A DNA stretch of 64,000 nt, taken from NCBI GenBank assembly GCA_942491115.1, contig CALNZV010000006.1, positions 186,001-250,000 on the forward strand, given 5' to 3'. Position numbers and translations under genes: made by a program. Within the stretch, counting starts at the first letter, position 1; the number at the start of each line of letters is the position of its first letter. Under the pieces are notes generated by a model. That model had not been told where the DNA came from. It ran no database searches and was given only the letters and a program-made list of their open reading frames with translations. Of this stretch, positions 50,764 to 60,047 are shown one piece after another. This stretch comes from CALNZV01 sp942491115. GTDB taxonomy: Bacteria; Desulfobacterota; Desulfobacteria; Desulfobacterales; UBA5852.

Positions 50764-52206
50764 ATGAAAACGGTTGTTCTGCTGAGCCGGTTTTCTGATC
50801 ACTTTGCGACCCTGAACGAGGGGCTGCCGGCGGCCAGGCATATTCACCTTAGGGACGTCGACGAGGCGTTGAATTGGGTGGAAAATCACCCGGTGGACTA
50901 CGTGTTTTTGGATGTAGACATTCTGGGTGGTGGCAACCAGCCATTGACGGCGGACACTTTCAAGACGGTATTCGCTCGGTTCTGGAAGCGGAGACCGGCG
51001 CTCCAGTTCATAGTGCTGACTCCGGCCGATGGGGCCGTCGATGCCGTAACGGCTGTCAAATCGGGCGCCAGCGGCTATTTGAAATCACCGGTCAGATCTG
51101 AAGAGGTTCGCTTGGCAGCCCGGGCGGCGGATGAAGATATCATCAAGGATTCCGAGATCGACTATCTGAGAGAACGGTTCTGGGAAGCCGACGACCGCGA
51201 GACCATTCGAACCGAGAGCCAGGCTATGAGGACGGTCTTCGGCCACATCCGCTCCGTCGCGCCCACCCGGACCACCGTCCTGCTGACCGGAGAGACCGGC
51301 ACGGGGAAGAGCCTTCTGGCCAAGCTCATCCATCGGCACAGCCATCGAAAGGACGCCCAGTTCATCAGCGTCCATTGCGGCGCCATTCCGGATACCCTGA
51401 TCGAGAGCGAACTCTTTGGCCATGAAAAGGGGGCGTTTACCGGCGCAGATCGGCGAAAGCTCGGCAAGTTTGAAATTGCCAACGGGGGGACGATTTTTTT
51501 GGACGAGGTGGGAACCCTCACGTCCTCGACCCAGATCAAACTCTTGATGGTGCTTCAGGAAGGGTTTTTCCAACGGGTCGGCGGTGAAACCACCTACAAA
51601 ACCGATGTGCGCGTTATCGCGGCAACCAACAGCGATATCCAGGCCATGAGCGAAAACGGTCAGTTTCGAATAGACCTGTTTTATCGGCTGAACGTATTTC
51701 CCATTCACCTGCCGACCCTAAGGGAGCGGAAAGGCGACATTGCCCATATAGTCACTCAGTTCATCGACCGGCTAAACGCCTTGTATGCCAAAGACATTCG
51801 CGGCGTTCATCCGATGGTTCTCGATGCCCTGGGGGCCTATGAATGGCCTGGAAATATCCGGGAACTGGAAAACGTGATCGAACGGGCATACATCTTGGAA
51901 ACGTCCCACACCCTTTCTCCTGAAAGTTTTCCGAGCGATTTTTTCGACGACAGGGATATGGCCACCGAACTGATGATGACATCCGAGATGACCCTGGCTC
52001 AAACCCGTTGCCAAGGAATCCAGGAAATCGAGCGGCAATACCTGAAAGGCCTGTTGTCACGGCATTCCGGACGAATCAACCAGTCGGCGACAGAAGCCGG
52101 CATCACGCCCCGCCAGCTCCACAAATTGATGAAAAAGTACGGCATTCGAAAAGAGGACTTCAAGCCGCCGTTCGGCAAATCGACCTCCTCTGCCACCCCC
52201 TCCTGA
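50764..52206 (+). CDS. Sigma-54-dependent response regulator
   Basis: 480 residues. Receiver (1-125) with Asp50 (VDYVFLDVDI), FIVLTPADGAVDAV and GYLKSPV, but the first acidic pair is missing (VVLLSRFSDHF), so phosphorylation may be weak. AAA+ domain: LLTGETGTGKSLLAKLIHRH, FGHEKGAFTGADRR, GGTIFLDEVGTL. Fis-type HTH: HSGRINQSATEAGITPRQLH. Activates sigma-54 promoters; its target is unknown but weak sigma-54-like sites occur at 53281 and 31843. No kinase is adjacent. Confidence 0.9.
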   Translation: MKTVVLLSRFSDHFATLNEGLPAARHIHLRDVDEALNWVENHPVDYVFLDVDILGGGNQPLTADTFKTVFARFWKRRPALQFIVLTPADGAVDAVTAVKSGASGYLKSPVRSEEVRLAARAADEDIIKDSEIDYLRERFWEADDRETIRTESQAMRTVFGHIRSVAPTRTTVLLTGETGTGKSLLAKLIHRHSHRKDAQFISVHCGAIPDTLIESELFGHEKGAFTGADRRKLGKFEIANGGTIFLDEVGTLTSSTQIKLLMVLQEGFFQRVGGETTYKTDVRVIAATNSDIQAMSENGQFRIDLFYRLNVFPIHLPTLRERKGDIAHIVTQFIDRLNALYAKDIRGVHPMVLDALGAYEWPGNIRELENVIERAYILETSHTLSPESFPSDFFDDRDMATELMMTSEMTLAQTRCQGIQEIERQYLKGLLSRHSGRINQSATEAGITPRQLHKLMKKYGIRKEDFKPPFGKSTSSATPS

Positions 52207-52395
52207 GAGCTGTCGTTCCGAACCTTAGGTTGACTTCCCCATCTTCAGATGCGATCCGAACCCCGCATCCGTCGTCTCCCTGAACGGATCGGCATCACTT
52301 TTTCTATCTATCGGACAGTCAACGCCTTGAGCCGCTCCTATGAGAAGATCTGGCACGGAATGTGTCCGTGTCGGGTGGCCAGGAGAAGATCAATT

Positions 52396-52611
52396 ATGGC
52401 GTTGTCGAGAGAACTTCATCCATCCATTTTCAGGGAAACGGTCACCGTCGACGGTATCGTTGTCCCCTCGGCCTGGAATGAGGACGGCGCCATCACCGGT
52501 GTTTCTATCAATACCTTTGATGAACGGTCCTATCGGAGGGTTGACAAGGGCGTGGGTGAAAAAACCACTGTCTCCAAGCCGTTTCGGATGAAAATAGCAG
52601 GCGGTCTATAG
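52396..52611 (+). CDS. Small hypothetical protein
   Basis: 71 residues from MALSRELHPSIFRETVTVDG, with IVVPSAWNEDGAITGVSINT and FDERSYRRVDKG; strand-rich and compact. The ATG at 52396 has AGGAGAAGAT upstream; longer in-frame starts lack one. Similar to small orphan proteins of sulfate reducers in my memory, but no family name. Confidence 0.55.
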   Translation: MALSRELHPSIFRETVTVDGIVVPSAWNEDGAITGVSINTFDERSYRRVDKGVGEKTTVSKPFRMKIAGGL

Positions 52612-52631
52612 CATCGCCGCTTGCCGGCCAC

Positions 52632-52847
52632 TCAAAACCAGGCCGTTTCCCAGGTCCCTTTGCCTTTTTGTCTGCCTTTTCGGTCCATCTCCGCCAGTGC
52701 GCTCTTGATCTTGTGCTTCCGGCAGTCATGGCACCTTCTGGGCGGGTCAAAGCCCAGTCGATCGTAGCGCTCTGCATCTCTGGCGGAAAACATAAAGGGT
52801 CTTTCGCACTGCTGACAATACAATTGTTCATCTTCCACTGACTTCAC
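52632..52847 (-). CDS. Zinc-ribbon small protein
   Basis: About 71 residues with two CxxC knuckles: YCQQCERPFMFSARDAERYD and RRCHDCRKHKIKSALAEMDR. This matches the 'probable zinc-ribbon' (zf-trcl) proteins: C-x2-C, then F-x-F-S-x-x-x-Q/E-x-x-Y-x-x-x-G-F, then R-C-x-x-C-R. The start is unsure: GTG 52847 or 52838 gives the family length; a TTG at 52916 extends the frame without support. Role unknown, perhaps nucleic-acid binding. Confidence 0.7.
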   Translation of the reverse strand: MKSVEDEQLYCQQCERPFMFSARDAERYDRLGFDPPRRCHDCRKHKIKSALAEMDRKGRQKGKGTWETAWF

Positions 52848-53475
52848 CCTTGGCCTTGGCTTTTTTCTGTTCGATTCGGTTGTTTCTATAGCGGTCCGCA
52901 AAACCGTCAAAATCAACCACTATCTTCACTTAGCCAAAGCAAGGAAAATGCCAGGATATGAATCGGATGCCCCAATATAGGGGTGGCTGAGCCTCTATTC
53001 AGCATTCAGGCATTCGTCCGTAGCCATATGTCCGCCTCCGAGCTTTCGATAATCGACTCCCACTTCTCCTCGAGGCCATCCTTCGGTAGCCTCGGTTCCG
53101 GTTTTGTGGATTTGATCGGAACTCGCGGTTCCGTTCCCACCGTCCGGTCCAAAACCCGGCGACCCGAGAATTCGGCTGTTTTTTAGGTCGCTATCGGGGG
53201 CGGTTCGTGTGGAACGGAATCGGGAATTCCGGTTTTTCGAAAGATATTAAAAAAAGTTAAATATTCAACGTATTAAAACTTGGCATGACTATTGAATTGA
53301 ATACGGAGAAATCGATCGGTGGCGACGACCGTTTTCAGAAATGGGACGGTGGATTCGTCAACGACCGTTGCGGACGAAGTGGCCTATTCGATCGAGATAT
53401 GAAGGGCACCCGGATGGTCAGCGGGGCGTCCGGAAGACATTGGGTCGGACATTCAAACAAGCGAGGCAATACGCC
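52848..53475. other. Intergenic region, nothing firm
   Basis: About 600 bases without a credible gene. AT-rich near 53240-53300 (AAAAAAAGTTAAATATTC), where a sigma-54-like site is noted separately. Frames over this region lack ribosome sites. Confidence 0.4.
53281..53296 (+). promoter_or_regulatory. Possible sigma-54-like promoter
   Basis: TGGCATGACTATTGAA keeps the -24 GG and the spacing but has GA rather than GC at -12. It lies 180 bases upstream of the 53476 gene and about 1 kb downstream of a sigma-54 activator gene. Weak candidate. Confidence 0.28.
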
Positions 53476-53823
53476 ATGTTTAAATTTTGGAGTAAAAAGA
53501 AAATTGCAGACAACGCTCCATCCCCATTTCCGAAGCCCAAAGAGATGCCGGATCGAGTGGGACGGTTTCTTGTGGTGGACATGAAGGTCGACCCGGATGT
53601 GGTTTGGAATTGGAAGGTGGTTTCCCTACCGATTAACGAATCCGGGACGGAAAGCGAGATCCGCGTGTTCAGTCCGGACAAGGTCGGGCAGGCCGGCGTT
53701 TCCGTAAAAAACTATCATTCTTTGGACGACCATCCCGCGTTGATTCTCTATTCGGGTCGGTTCGACAAAAAAGCCGGCAAGGTCTCACTGAAAGCCCATG
53801 CGCCTCTGGCGGCGGCCGTCTGA
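53476..53823 (+). CDS. Hypothetical protein
   Basis: 115 residues: a basic start (MFKFWSKKKIADNAPSPFPK), then PDRVGRFLVVDMKVDPDVVW and NWKVVSLPINESGTESEIRV, ending in hydrophobic strands and an Ala-rich tail (LKAHAPLAAAV). No membrane helix or signal peptide. Probably a small beta-rich cytoplasmic protein. I do not recognise a family. CGAGGCAA precedes ATG 53476; the longer frame from 53341 is not credible. Confidence 0.5.
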   Translation: MFKFWSKKKIADNAPSPFPKPKEMPDRVGRFLVVDMKVDPDVVWNWKVVSLPINESGTESEIRVFSPDKVGQAGVSVKNYHSLDDHPALILYSGRFDKKAGKVSLKAHAPLAAAV

Positions 53824-53965
53824 CGACTGCGGGGCGATCGGGAAGATGATTGTGAAAGGGCTGGAGAGCCCTCACTCTGATTGTCGCTTTGACACAGGCG
53901 CCGACCACGAGAATGATCCACCCATTCCGGCGTTGCCTGGATGCTCCATCTATTGCGGGGAAGAC

Positions 53966-54931
53966 ATGACACTGAACCAGAAGACCTTGAGCGCACCCCT
54001 TGAAGGGTCGAAAACCGCTTTCTATCCCGGATGTTCCATCCCGGGTTTGGGGCCGTCTCCATTGGGCATAGCCCGTCGGAACGCCACCGCCATCGGTTTG
54101 GATATGATTTATATCGTGAGCGGTTGCATTCTATTTGTCCTTGGAATGAACGGGCTTCTGATCCCTCGGGGATTTGTGGCGGGGGGATTGGCGGGTGTGG
54201 CACTGCTGTTGAGCTACAGCGTACCCTATCTGGGTGTGGGGTGGTGGTATCTGCTCCTGAATATCCCCTTGATGGTGCTGGGCCGGCGATCCATCAGTCC
54301 CAACTTTTTCTGGCTGACACTCTTTGGGATGGGGGTTTTCTCCACGGTCGCCAACTGGGTCAAGCCGACACCCTTCGATATCCAGGATCCTATCCTGGCA
54401 GCCGTTGCCGCCGGTGTTCTATGCGGTGCCGGAGCCGGCCTGGTGTTGAAGTCCCGGGGGTCAGCCGGGGGACTGGATATCCTGTCCGTCTATCTGAACC
54501 GTAAATGGGGGTTTTCCCTGGGGTCGGTGGGAATGGCCATGAATGGCCTGCTTCTTGCCGTAGCTGTGTGGATCTACGATGTTAACGTGGCCCTATATTC
54601 GGCGCTTTTTTTCTTCGTCTGCAGCCGTATGGTGGATACCATTCTAAGAGGGATCAATCCCCAGAAGGTGATGCTGGTCATATCGGACAACGCCGAAGAG
54701 ATCGCTACCACCCTCATGACAAAGTTGAACTGCGGCGTGACTTTTCTCAAGGGGGAAGGGGGATACGAAAAAAAAGAGAAAAAGATTATTTACTCGATCG
54801 TTCGACAGATGAACATTCCCCGGTTGAAAACATGCATTACCACTGTCGACCCCGGTGCCTTTATCGTCATCAACCACTCGTGCGAGGCGTCGGAGCGGCG
54901 AACGTTTGCAGGAATCGGCGTTGTTCACTAA
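53966..54931 (+). CDS. YitT family membrane protein
   Basis: 321 residues. Five to six membrane segments starting AIGLDMIYIVSGCILFVLGM, then LIPRGFVAGGLAGVALLLSY, LLNIPLMVLGRRSISPNFFW and GAGAGLVLKSRGSAGGLDIL, followed by the cytoplasmic DUF2179 domain (about 235-310; VMLVISDNAEEIATTLMTKL, CGVTFLKGEGGYEKKEKKII). This two-part plan is YitT. Function poorly defined. Start ATG 53966 with GGGGAAGA; a longer frame upstream (from 53798) overlaps the previous gene and is rejected. Confidence 0.9.
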   Translation: MTLNQKTLSAPLEGSKTAFYPGCSIPGLGPSPLGIARRNATAIGLDMIYIVSGCILFVLGMNGLLIPRGFVAGGLAGVALLLSYSVPYLGVGWWYLLLNIPLMVLGRRSISPNFFWLTLFGMGVFSTVANWVKPTPFDIQDPILAAVAAGVLCGAGAGLVLKSRGSAGGLDILSVYLNRKWGFSLGSVGMAMNGLLLAVAVWIYDVNVALYSALFFFVCSRMVDTILRGINPQKVMLVISDNAEEIATTLMTKLNCGVTFLKGEGGYEKKEKKIIYSIVRQMNIPRLKTCITTVDPGAFIVINHSCEASERRTFAGIGVVH

Positions 54932-54999
54932 ACGCGATTGACAGCCGCGGAGGAGCACCGTCGGGGTCATTCCCCGTTGACGGTCAGGAGGGTATTCCG

Positions 55000-55365
55000 A
55001 TGATTTCTAAAGATGATACCGCCTTTTTCAAGGACCTGTTACGCAGCCAGCTGGTGGAACTGGAACGAAAAGCAGACGGCACTGTGAGTTCTCTTCTAAT
55101 CTCCTCCGTCTATACGGCCGATCCGTTGGACTCCGCATCCTTGGAGTCCGAAAGAAACGTCACCCTTAGAATTCGCGACAGGGAAAGCAAACTGATCCGA
55201 AAAATCAAGGATGCCCTCCATCGCATTGAAGAGGGGACATACGGGGAGTGCGATCTTTGTGGAGAGGATATCTCCGTTGCCAGGCTCCGTGTAAGGCCCG
55301 TCACCAACCACTGTATCAGATGCAAAACCCAGCTCGAAGTGCAAGAAAGCGTCAGCGGATTTTAA
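55000..55365 (+). CDS. TraR/DksA-type zinc finger protein
   Basis: 121 residues: a helical coiled-coil part (about 1-80; FFKDLLRSQLVELERKADGT, RDRESKLIRKIKDALHRIEE) and a C-terminal zinc finger GTYGECDLCGEDISVARLRV with RPVTNHCIRCK (C-x2-C-x17-C-x2-C). DksA-like proteins reach through the RNA polymerase secondary channel to tune transcription with ppGpp. The coiled-coil tip lacks an obvious DxxDxA motif, so it may be a divergent relative. CAGGAGGG ribosome site fixes ATG 55000. Confidence 0.88.
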   Translation: MISKDDTAFFKDLLRSQLVELERKADGTVSSLLISSVYTADPLDSASLESERNVTLRIRDRESKLIRKIKDALHRIEEGTYGECDLCGEDISVARLRVRPVTNHCIRCKTQLEVQESVSGF

Positions 55366-55473
55366 CGCCATAAAGGAAGCAAATCGATCCGGCAGCAGAG
55401 GCGCTGTTGGACGGCCCCTGGTCCAGAGCAGACGGCCATCTAACCGGTCCAGAGGATCTATACCCACCCAAAG

Positions 55474-55932
55474 ATGAAGAAAATGAACGCCTTCAAAAAG
55501 ATTATGGTGGCTGTTGATTTCTCCGACCATTCCCTGTCATCCGTGCGCCATGCCGTTCGGATGGCAAGGGTATTGGGGGCCGAACTGCTGCTGGTCAACG
55601 TCATCAACCAGCGGGATGTTGAGATGATTAAGCAGGTCGCCGACAAAGCCATTAATTTTTCTCTAGAAACCTACCTGAAAGATACCGTCGTTGATCGCAA
55701 GGAAGCGTTCGAATCCCTCATTGATCAGTCGGAGTGCAATTCACTGACGGTCAACACCCATATTCGAGTCGGTCATCCCTACGAGGAACTCCTCAGGGAA
55801 ATCGACGAGAAAAAACCGGATCTCCTCGTAATGGGGGTCAAGGGAAGAAGCAACTTGATGGACGCGGTCATCGGCTCCTGTGCCCAGAAGATGTTCCGGC
55901 GCTGCCCGGTGCCGCTGCTAAGCATCCGATAA
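55474..55932 (+). CDS. Universal stress protein
   Basis: 152 residues, one Usp domain: KKIMVAVDFSDHSLSSVRHA, RMARVLGAELLLVNVINQRD, HIRVGHPYEELLREIDEKKP, LLVMGVKGRSNLMDAVIGSC and the end CPVPLLSIR. The G-x2-G-x9-G-S/T ATP motif is represented by GVKGRSNLMDAVIGS. MKKMNAF or MNAF are both possible starts; no clear ribosome site. It sits close behind the DksA-like gene, another stress regulator. Confidence 0.9.
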   Translation: MKKMNAFKKIMVAVDFSDHSLSSVRHAVRMARVLGAELLLVNVINQRDVEMIKQVADKAINFSLETYLKDTVVDRKEAFESLIDQSECNSLTVNTHIRVGHPYEELLREIDEKKPDLLVMGVKGRSNLMDAVIGSCAQKMFRRCPVPLLSIR

Positions 55933-56459
55933 CCGCCGGTGACGACGCTTCGCTCAAACCCCATCCTTCCCATGATCCCTCGTCAGTCCCCAAGAGGTGA
56001 CCCTCCAGGATATAATCGAGATCCGGAATACCCTATAATCCCTCTGATACCGCCGATGTTCCTATTATTCTGATCTAAACCTTCCACCTCAGTAGGAGGC
56101 CCCGGGGATTCAACCGGCCCGGCCTTCTTCTGATCCGTTGTTCCTTTTCTGTGAGCCCAGAAAAGAAACCCAAAAGAGGGCGCCTGCATCCCCGATGCTC
56201 GACCTCCGGGAACATTGGGGCCGGTTGTCGACGGCCATTCAAAAACAATCCGCTCTCCTTTGGGGTGCCTCCTGATGCCATCCCCTCTGGGGGTGGCGCC
56301 TCACCGTCTGATGCGTAAATCCGGGTATGGAGAAAATTGTCAAAAATACCGACGCTACCATCGGAAAGGGTCCACAGCGGCGGCCGTTTTCCGGATCGTC
56401 TTCGATGGGCCGTTATCGGAAAGGGAAGATTGAACGGACATCTGGTTTGGGAGAGGAAA
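55933..56459. other. Intergenic region containing dispersed repeat copy B
   Basis: About 530 bases. Apart from the repeat at 56067-56122 I see no gene: frames on the minus strand (for example 56695-56075) are shadows of the lipoprotein gene or low-complexity. GAGAGGAAA at 56450 is the lipoprotein ribosome site. Confidence 0.5.
56067..56122. repeat. Dispersed repeat, copy B
   Basis: ATTCTGATCTAAA, CCTTCCACCT, AGTAGGAGGCCCC and TTCAACCGGCCCGG occur in the same order as in copy A at 2233-2294, with small differences. It is intergenic, far from the RAYT gene. Probably a REP-like element. Confidence 0.55.
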
Positions 56460-56921
56460 ATGATGAAGCGGATCGGGACGGTTGTTCTCTTGGTTGGGGT
56501 TTCCCTGGCGATGATATCTTGCGCAAAACCCCATGTCGGCAAACGGATCAATACCCATTCAAGCGGTTTTTGTAGGTACGCCGCGATCGACAACAACGGC
56601 GAGAAGCGCTGCTTGTTGAGAGACGGGCACTTGGTCTTCGATTTTTCTATCAAAAAGGGCGAGCGCGAGGGGGAATACATCATCGATGGGACCATGGACC
56701 CCAGTCAGGGCGATCTTGCCAGCATCAGCCACCTGGTACCGGCGAAATCCCGCTTCAACCTTCTCGTGATCAGAGACGGAGTCATCGTCGACAACGTGGG
56801 GTTCCGGCCGCGGGCCGGTTTTGGGAACACCGACCGGCCATGGCCCTTCACCATCAACTTAGACATGCCGGAGGGGCTTGACGGCGTTACCCTTACCTAT
56901 TTCATATCGGTTAGGGGGTAA
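56460..56921 (+). CDS. Putative lipoprotein, unknown function
   Basis: 153 residues. N-terminal lipoprotein signal MMKRIGTVVLLVGVSLAMIS with the lipobox Cys next (AMISC), then SGFCRYAAIDNNGEKRCLLR, HLVFDFSIKKGEREGEYIID, and an immunoglobulin-like C-terminus (TINLDMPEGLDGVTLTYFIS). Probably membrane-anchored on the periplasmic side. No named family. GAGAGGAAA sets the start. Confidence 0.7.
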   Translation: MMKRIGTVVLLVGVSLAMISCAKPHVGKRINTHSSGFCRYAAIDNNGEKRCLLRDGHLVFDFSIKKGEREGEYIIDGTMDPSQGDLASISHLVPAKSRFNLLVIRDGVIVDNVGFRPRAGFGNTDRPWPFTINLDMPEGLDGVTLTYFISVRG

Positions 56922-57044
56922 CCATTCTCCGATTGATAGGGCTTCTTGCAGACCAGGGGGCTCAGGTTTCGAGGTTCCGTCTGATGCCCAAATGGGGTGA
57001 GGATCGGCTCCACGGTGATGGGAGGCATCGGGTCGGCCCAGCCG

Positions 57045-57899
57045 TCATCCGATAAAATCAAGAAGGGCCCGGTCCCGTTCCGGCTGCGGTTGAAATACGA
57101 TGCCGTAATGGTTCAGGCCGGCCATTTCCATGGCGCTTGCCCGGGGAATTTCCCTCAGCATTTGTGCCAGAGTGGTTGGGGGGAGGAGATGGCCGTCATT
57201 TCCCGAAAGACCTACGGATGCCTTAAGGATCAAGGTTTCGCACTGGATGTGGGGGTATAGATACCGGACGTTGGTTTTCTTGAGGTTTTCCGATTCCATT
57301 GCCATGTGGCGGGGATCGATGTTGCACCGGACACCGTCCGGCGTCTGTTCGGTTTCATACCGGTAGCAGGCGTCGATTACCGGGTTCCATGGTTGAAGGG
57401 TCGGGGTTTGCTTCAGGGTGTCGATGTATTCGGACTGGGATAAGAAAACAGTGCCCAGCCGAAGAAGGGCAGGGCGGATTCCCTCCATGACCTTACCCAG
57501 CTGTTCCTCCGTCAACTGTCCCCCGCCGTCGAACAGAACCAGACGTTCGACCCGTTCCGGGTATCGTGCTGCAAAACCGAGGGCAATAAAGGCTCCCAGG
57601 GAATGCCCCATCAAGACGGCGTTAGGGACGGCAAGCTCCTCGAGAAGGCGGTGCAGATCGCCGATATGATCTAACAGGGAATAGCCCTGTTCGGGCTTGC
57701 CGGATCCGCCGCGTCCTCTGAGGTCCACGGCCACGGCCCTGTGGGGCGGAGAAAGCGCCTTAAGGACGCCGTCCCAGCATCGGCAATTGGCGGTCAACCC
57801 GTGAATACAGAGGATGGTTTTGCCGGTACCTTCCCAGAGGGCGTATCGAAGGTCGACCCCGTTGCCCCGTGCAGATCGAAAATCCGGCTGTCTGGCCAT
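57045..57899 (-). CDS. Alpha/beta hydrolase
   Basis: 284 residues. Classical fold: TILCIHGLTANCRCWDGVLK (oxyanion HG), VAVDLRGRGGSGKPEQGYSL, catalytic Ser in VLMGHSLGAFIALGFAARYP, and His in GLNHYGIVFQP; the acid is probably near HIQCETLILKASVGLSGNDG. Serine esterase/lactonase type, cytoplasmic; substrate unreadable. ATG 57899 is chosen; an N-terminal extension to 58070 has no support. Monocistronic, convergent with the lipoprotein gene. Confidence 0.88.
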   Translation of the reverse strand: MARQPDFRSARGNGVDLRYALWEGTGKTILCIHGLTANCRCWDGVLKALSPPHRAVAVDLRGRGGSGKPEQGYSLLDHIGDLHRLLEELAVPNAVLMGHSLGAFIALGFAARYPERVERLVLFDGGGQLTEEQLGKVMEGIRPALLRLGTVFLSQSEYIDTLKQTPTLQPWNPVIDACYRYETEQTPDGVRCNIDPRHMAMESENLKKTNVRYLYPHIQCETLILKASVGLSGNDGHLLPPTTLAQMLREIPRASAMEMAGLNHYGIVFQPQPERDRALLDFIG

Positions 57900-58180
57900 G
57901 GCGATTATCCCCGGTTGGTTGAGCCGTTCGAGGGCGGTTGACCGAACGGAACCCCATCGAGCGTTGCTGCGTGTTGTAGCAAGGAAACGCTGGTTGATCA
58001 ATCGATCATTTGAGGAATGAGAGGCCGTCCCCGATCCCCAATCGACCCATCCCACCTCCGGCTTTGACAACCCCTGTCATCCCGGCTTAGGATGGCCCGG
58101 TACTCGATACCTGTTCCCCATATGAACCTGAAAGTCCTCCAGCCCCGGGGCGCCGCCTCCCGAAAGGAACCCACGGCCAG

Positions 58181-58945
58181 ATGCCCGAGCCCCTTTTGGA
58201 CATCCTGTTCATGGACGACGATCTCGTCGCCGTCAACAAGCCTCCGGGCATCAAAGTGCATCGGGGCCGGGCCGACCGGAGAGAGAAGTGCTACCTGCTT
58301 CAGCGTCTTCGAGATCAGATCGGCAGGAGGCTCTATCCGGTGCATCGTCTGGACCGACCGACATCGGGAGTTGTTGTCTTCGGGTTGAGCCCCGGATCCT
58401 CCCACGAGATCGCGAAGTGCTTCTCGGGCAAGATCGTTCAAAAGATATACCTAGCCGTGGTCAGGGGGCATGTGGCGCTGGACGGCCTGATCGATGCGCC
58501 CCTGAACCGGGTGGACGACCGGGGGAGGCGGTGCGAGGATCTCCAACCGGCCGTCACCCGATACCGATGCCTGGAGACCGCCGAGCTGCCCGTGGCCGTG
58601 AGCCGTCATCCCACCAGCCGGTATTCCCTGGTGGAAGTCCATCCGGAAACCGGCCGGATGCATCAAATCCGTAGACATTTCAGAAGAATATCCCACCCGA
58701 TCATTGGCGATCGACAGCACGGTGACAATCGTCACAACCGATTTTTTGCAACAGACTTAGGAGTGGGACGGATGCTGCTGGCCGCCGTAGAGTTGCGCTT
58801 ACCCCACCCCCGAACCGGTGAGCCCCTCCGGCTGGTGGCACCGGTCGACGCCCCTTTCCATTCCATCATCGATCGGATGGAGTGGAGGCAAGCAGTTCCG
58901 GTTCAATGGACGCCCAAAACGGCCGATGGCGGGATAGAAGGGTAA
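58181..58945 (+). CDS. truC: tRNA pseudouridine(65) synthase, TruC-like
   Basis: 254 residues, RluA-family pseudouridine synthase. DILFMDDDLVAVNKPPGIKV, the catalytic LYPVHRLDRPTSGVVVFGLS (Asp58), IVQKIYLAVVRGHV, and the HPETGRMHQIRRHFRRISHP motif followed by GDRQHGDNRHNRFFA. The sequence around the active Asp and the short length without S4 domain fit TruC, which modifies U65 of tRNAs. A strong terminator follows. Confidence 0.88.
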   Translation: MPEPLLDILFMDDDLVAVNKPPGIKVHRGRADRREKCYLLQRLRDQIGRRLYPVHRLDRPTSGVVVFGLSPGSSHEIAKCFSGKIVQKIYLAVVRGHVALDGLIDAPLNRVDDRGRRCEDLQPAVTRYRCLETAELPVAVSRHPTSRYSLVEVHPETGRMHQIRRHFRRISHPIIGDRQHGDNRHNRFFATDLGVGRMLLAAVELRLPHPRTGEPLRLVAPVDAPFHSIIDRMEWRQAVPVQWTPKTADGGIEG

Positions 58946-58947
58946 AT

Positions 58948-58977
58948 GCCCCGGCCGTGAAGCAGCCGGGGCGTTTT
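58948..58977 (+). terminator. Rho-independent terminator of truC
   Basis: GCCCCGGC (58948-58955), a nine-base loop, and GCCGGGGC (58965-58972) form a perfect eight-pair stem followed by GTTTTG, three bases after the truC stop. Confidence 0.9.
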
Positions 58978-59018
58978 GCAGGGGAGGTGGTCCTGCCTGC
59001 CGAGCAATCGTGGTCGGG

Positions 59019-59393
59019 TCAGGTGCCCGCTGATAGGGAGCCAGGGGGCTTCATCAAGGCCATCAGGCGGCCGGCATCCGATTCATCCGGTTCCAGGGGC
59101 AAGCGGGCTGAAATGCCCAGCCCTTCGCTGGCCTCGTGAAACGCTTCCTTGGACAGGCCCGTTGCCACGGCCGTTTGTATCCAGGGATTGCCCTGAATGA
59201 GGCGTTTGACCAGAGATAGTCCGCTCATGTCCGAAAGGGTCTCGTCAATGACGGCCAGATGAGGGGGGGTGGTTTCGACGACTTCCAGGGACGCGCGGCC
59301 GGTCTCCGCCCATGTGATCCGGCAGCCCGTCAGATGGAGGGTCATCTTTTCAAAGGCTTTGGGGCGGGAAGTGACAATCAGTATCTGATCCAT
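59019..59393 (-). CDS. Degenerate receiver-domain protein
   Basis: 124 residues with the receiver fold: ILIVTSRPKAFEKMTLHLTG, HLAVIDETLSDMSGLSLVKR and IQTAVATGLSKEAFHEA. The phospho-acceptor position (Asp in VIDETL) is kept, but the acidic pair at the first strand (here TS) and the conserved Lys (ARLPLEP instead of a KP motif) are lost, so it is a pseudo-receiver. It lies at the 3' end of the NifX-MinD-MinD-NifX cluster, same strand, and may regulate it by protein contact. Confidence 0.75.
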   Translation of the reverse strand: MDQILIVTSRPKAFEKMTLHLTGCRITWAETGRASLEVVETTPPHLAVIDETLSDMSGLSLVKRLIQGNPWIQTAVATGLSKEAFHEASEGLGISARLPLEPDESDAGRLMALMKPPGSLSAGT

Positions 59394-59610
59394 TGTCGTC
59401 CTTTTCGGTGACGCCGCATGGGCTTGACCGTTTCCGATTTTGCGGAGAGGTTCCTATCAGCACTGGCCGCGGCACCCAAGGCGGCACTCTCTACCGTAAC
59501 GGACCTCTTTTCCGTTCGTCATGGGCTCTCCGTTGCCAGTAATGGGCATGGACGGCCGTCTTTGAGGCCTTTTGGAAACGGTATGGCTGGATGCAACGCT
59601 CCGACGGCGG

Positions 59611-59988
59611 TTAGTGGTTGCCGCCGCCACAGGTGTTCTCCTCTTTGAACGCCGGCAGTCTTCCCTCGATGTAGCCGTTTACCGCCTCCTCGACGGTTCG
59701 GGACTCTCCACCGAAATAAACAGAAATGCCGACTTGGTGAAATCCCATGAGGGGTCTCAGGCCCATGCCGCCGGCGATGAGGGCCTTTGCCCCTTTATTT
59801 GCCAAGTACTGAACAGGCGCCATACAGCCGCCTTGCTGGTGAGGGACGTTGGGGATGATATCGACGCTGTCGATGCTGTCGTTGCTGACCGAGACCAGGG
59901 TGTAGAGATCGCAGTGGCCGAAATGGGCACCCAAAGGCGCTTCCAGGCCTCCGGGTTGGGCGCTGGGAATGGCAATGATCGTCGACAT
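59611..59988 (-). CDS. NifX/ORP-like dinitrogenase cofactor-family protein
   Basis: 125 residues. The RNase H-like 'Nitro_FeMo-Co' fold: MSTIIAIPSAQPGGLEAPLG, HFGHCDLYTLVSVSNDSIDS, IIPNVPHQQGGCMAPVQYLA, ALIAGGMGLRPLMGFHQVGI, ending KEENTCGGGNH. This matches the orange-protein (ORP)/MTH1175 group of sulfate reducers, small metal-cluster carriers. Start ATG 59988 with AAAGGAGAAG; a further Met upstream is unlikely. Last carrier in the four-gene operon with MinD-type ATPases. Confidence 0.88.
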   Translation of the reverse strand: MSTIIAIPSAQPGGLEAPLGAHFGHCDLYTLVSVSNDSIDSVDIIPNVPHQQGGCMAPVQYLANKGAKALIAGGMGLRPLMGFHQVGISVYFGGESRTVEEAVNGYIEGRLPAFKEENTCGGGNH

Positions 59989-60047
59989 GTTCGTTCTTCT
60001 CCTTTTCAATGACTATCGATGATGGTGAAAATGATGATGGGGGTGGA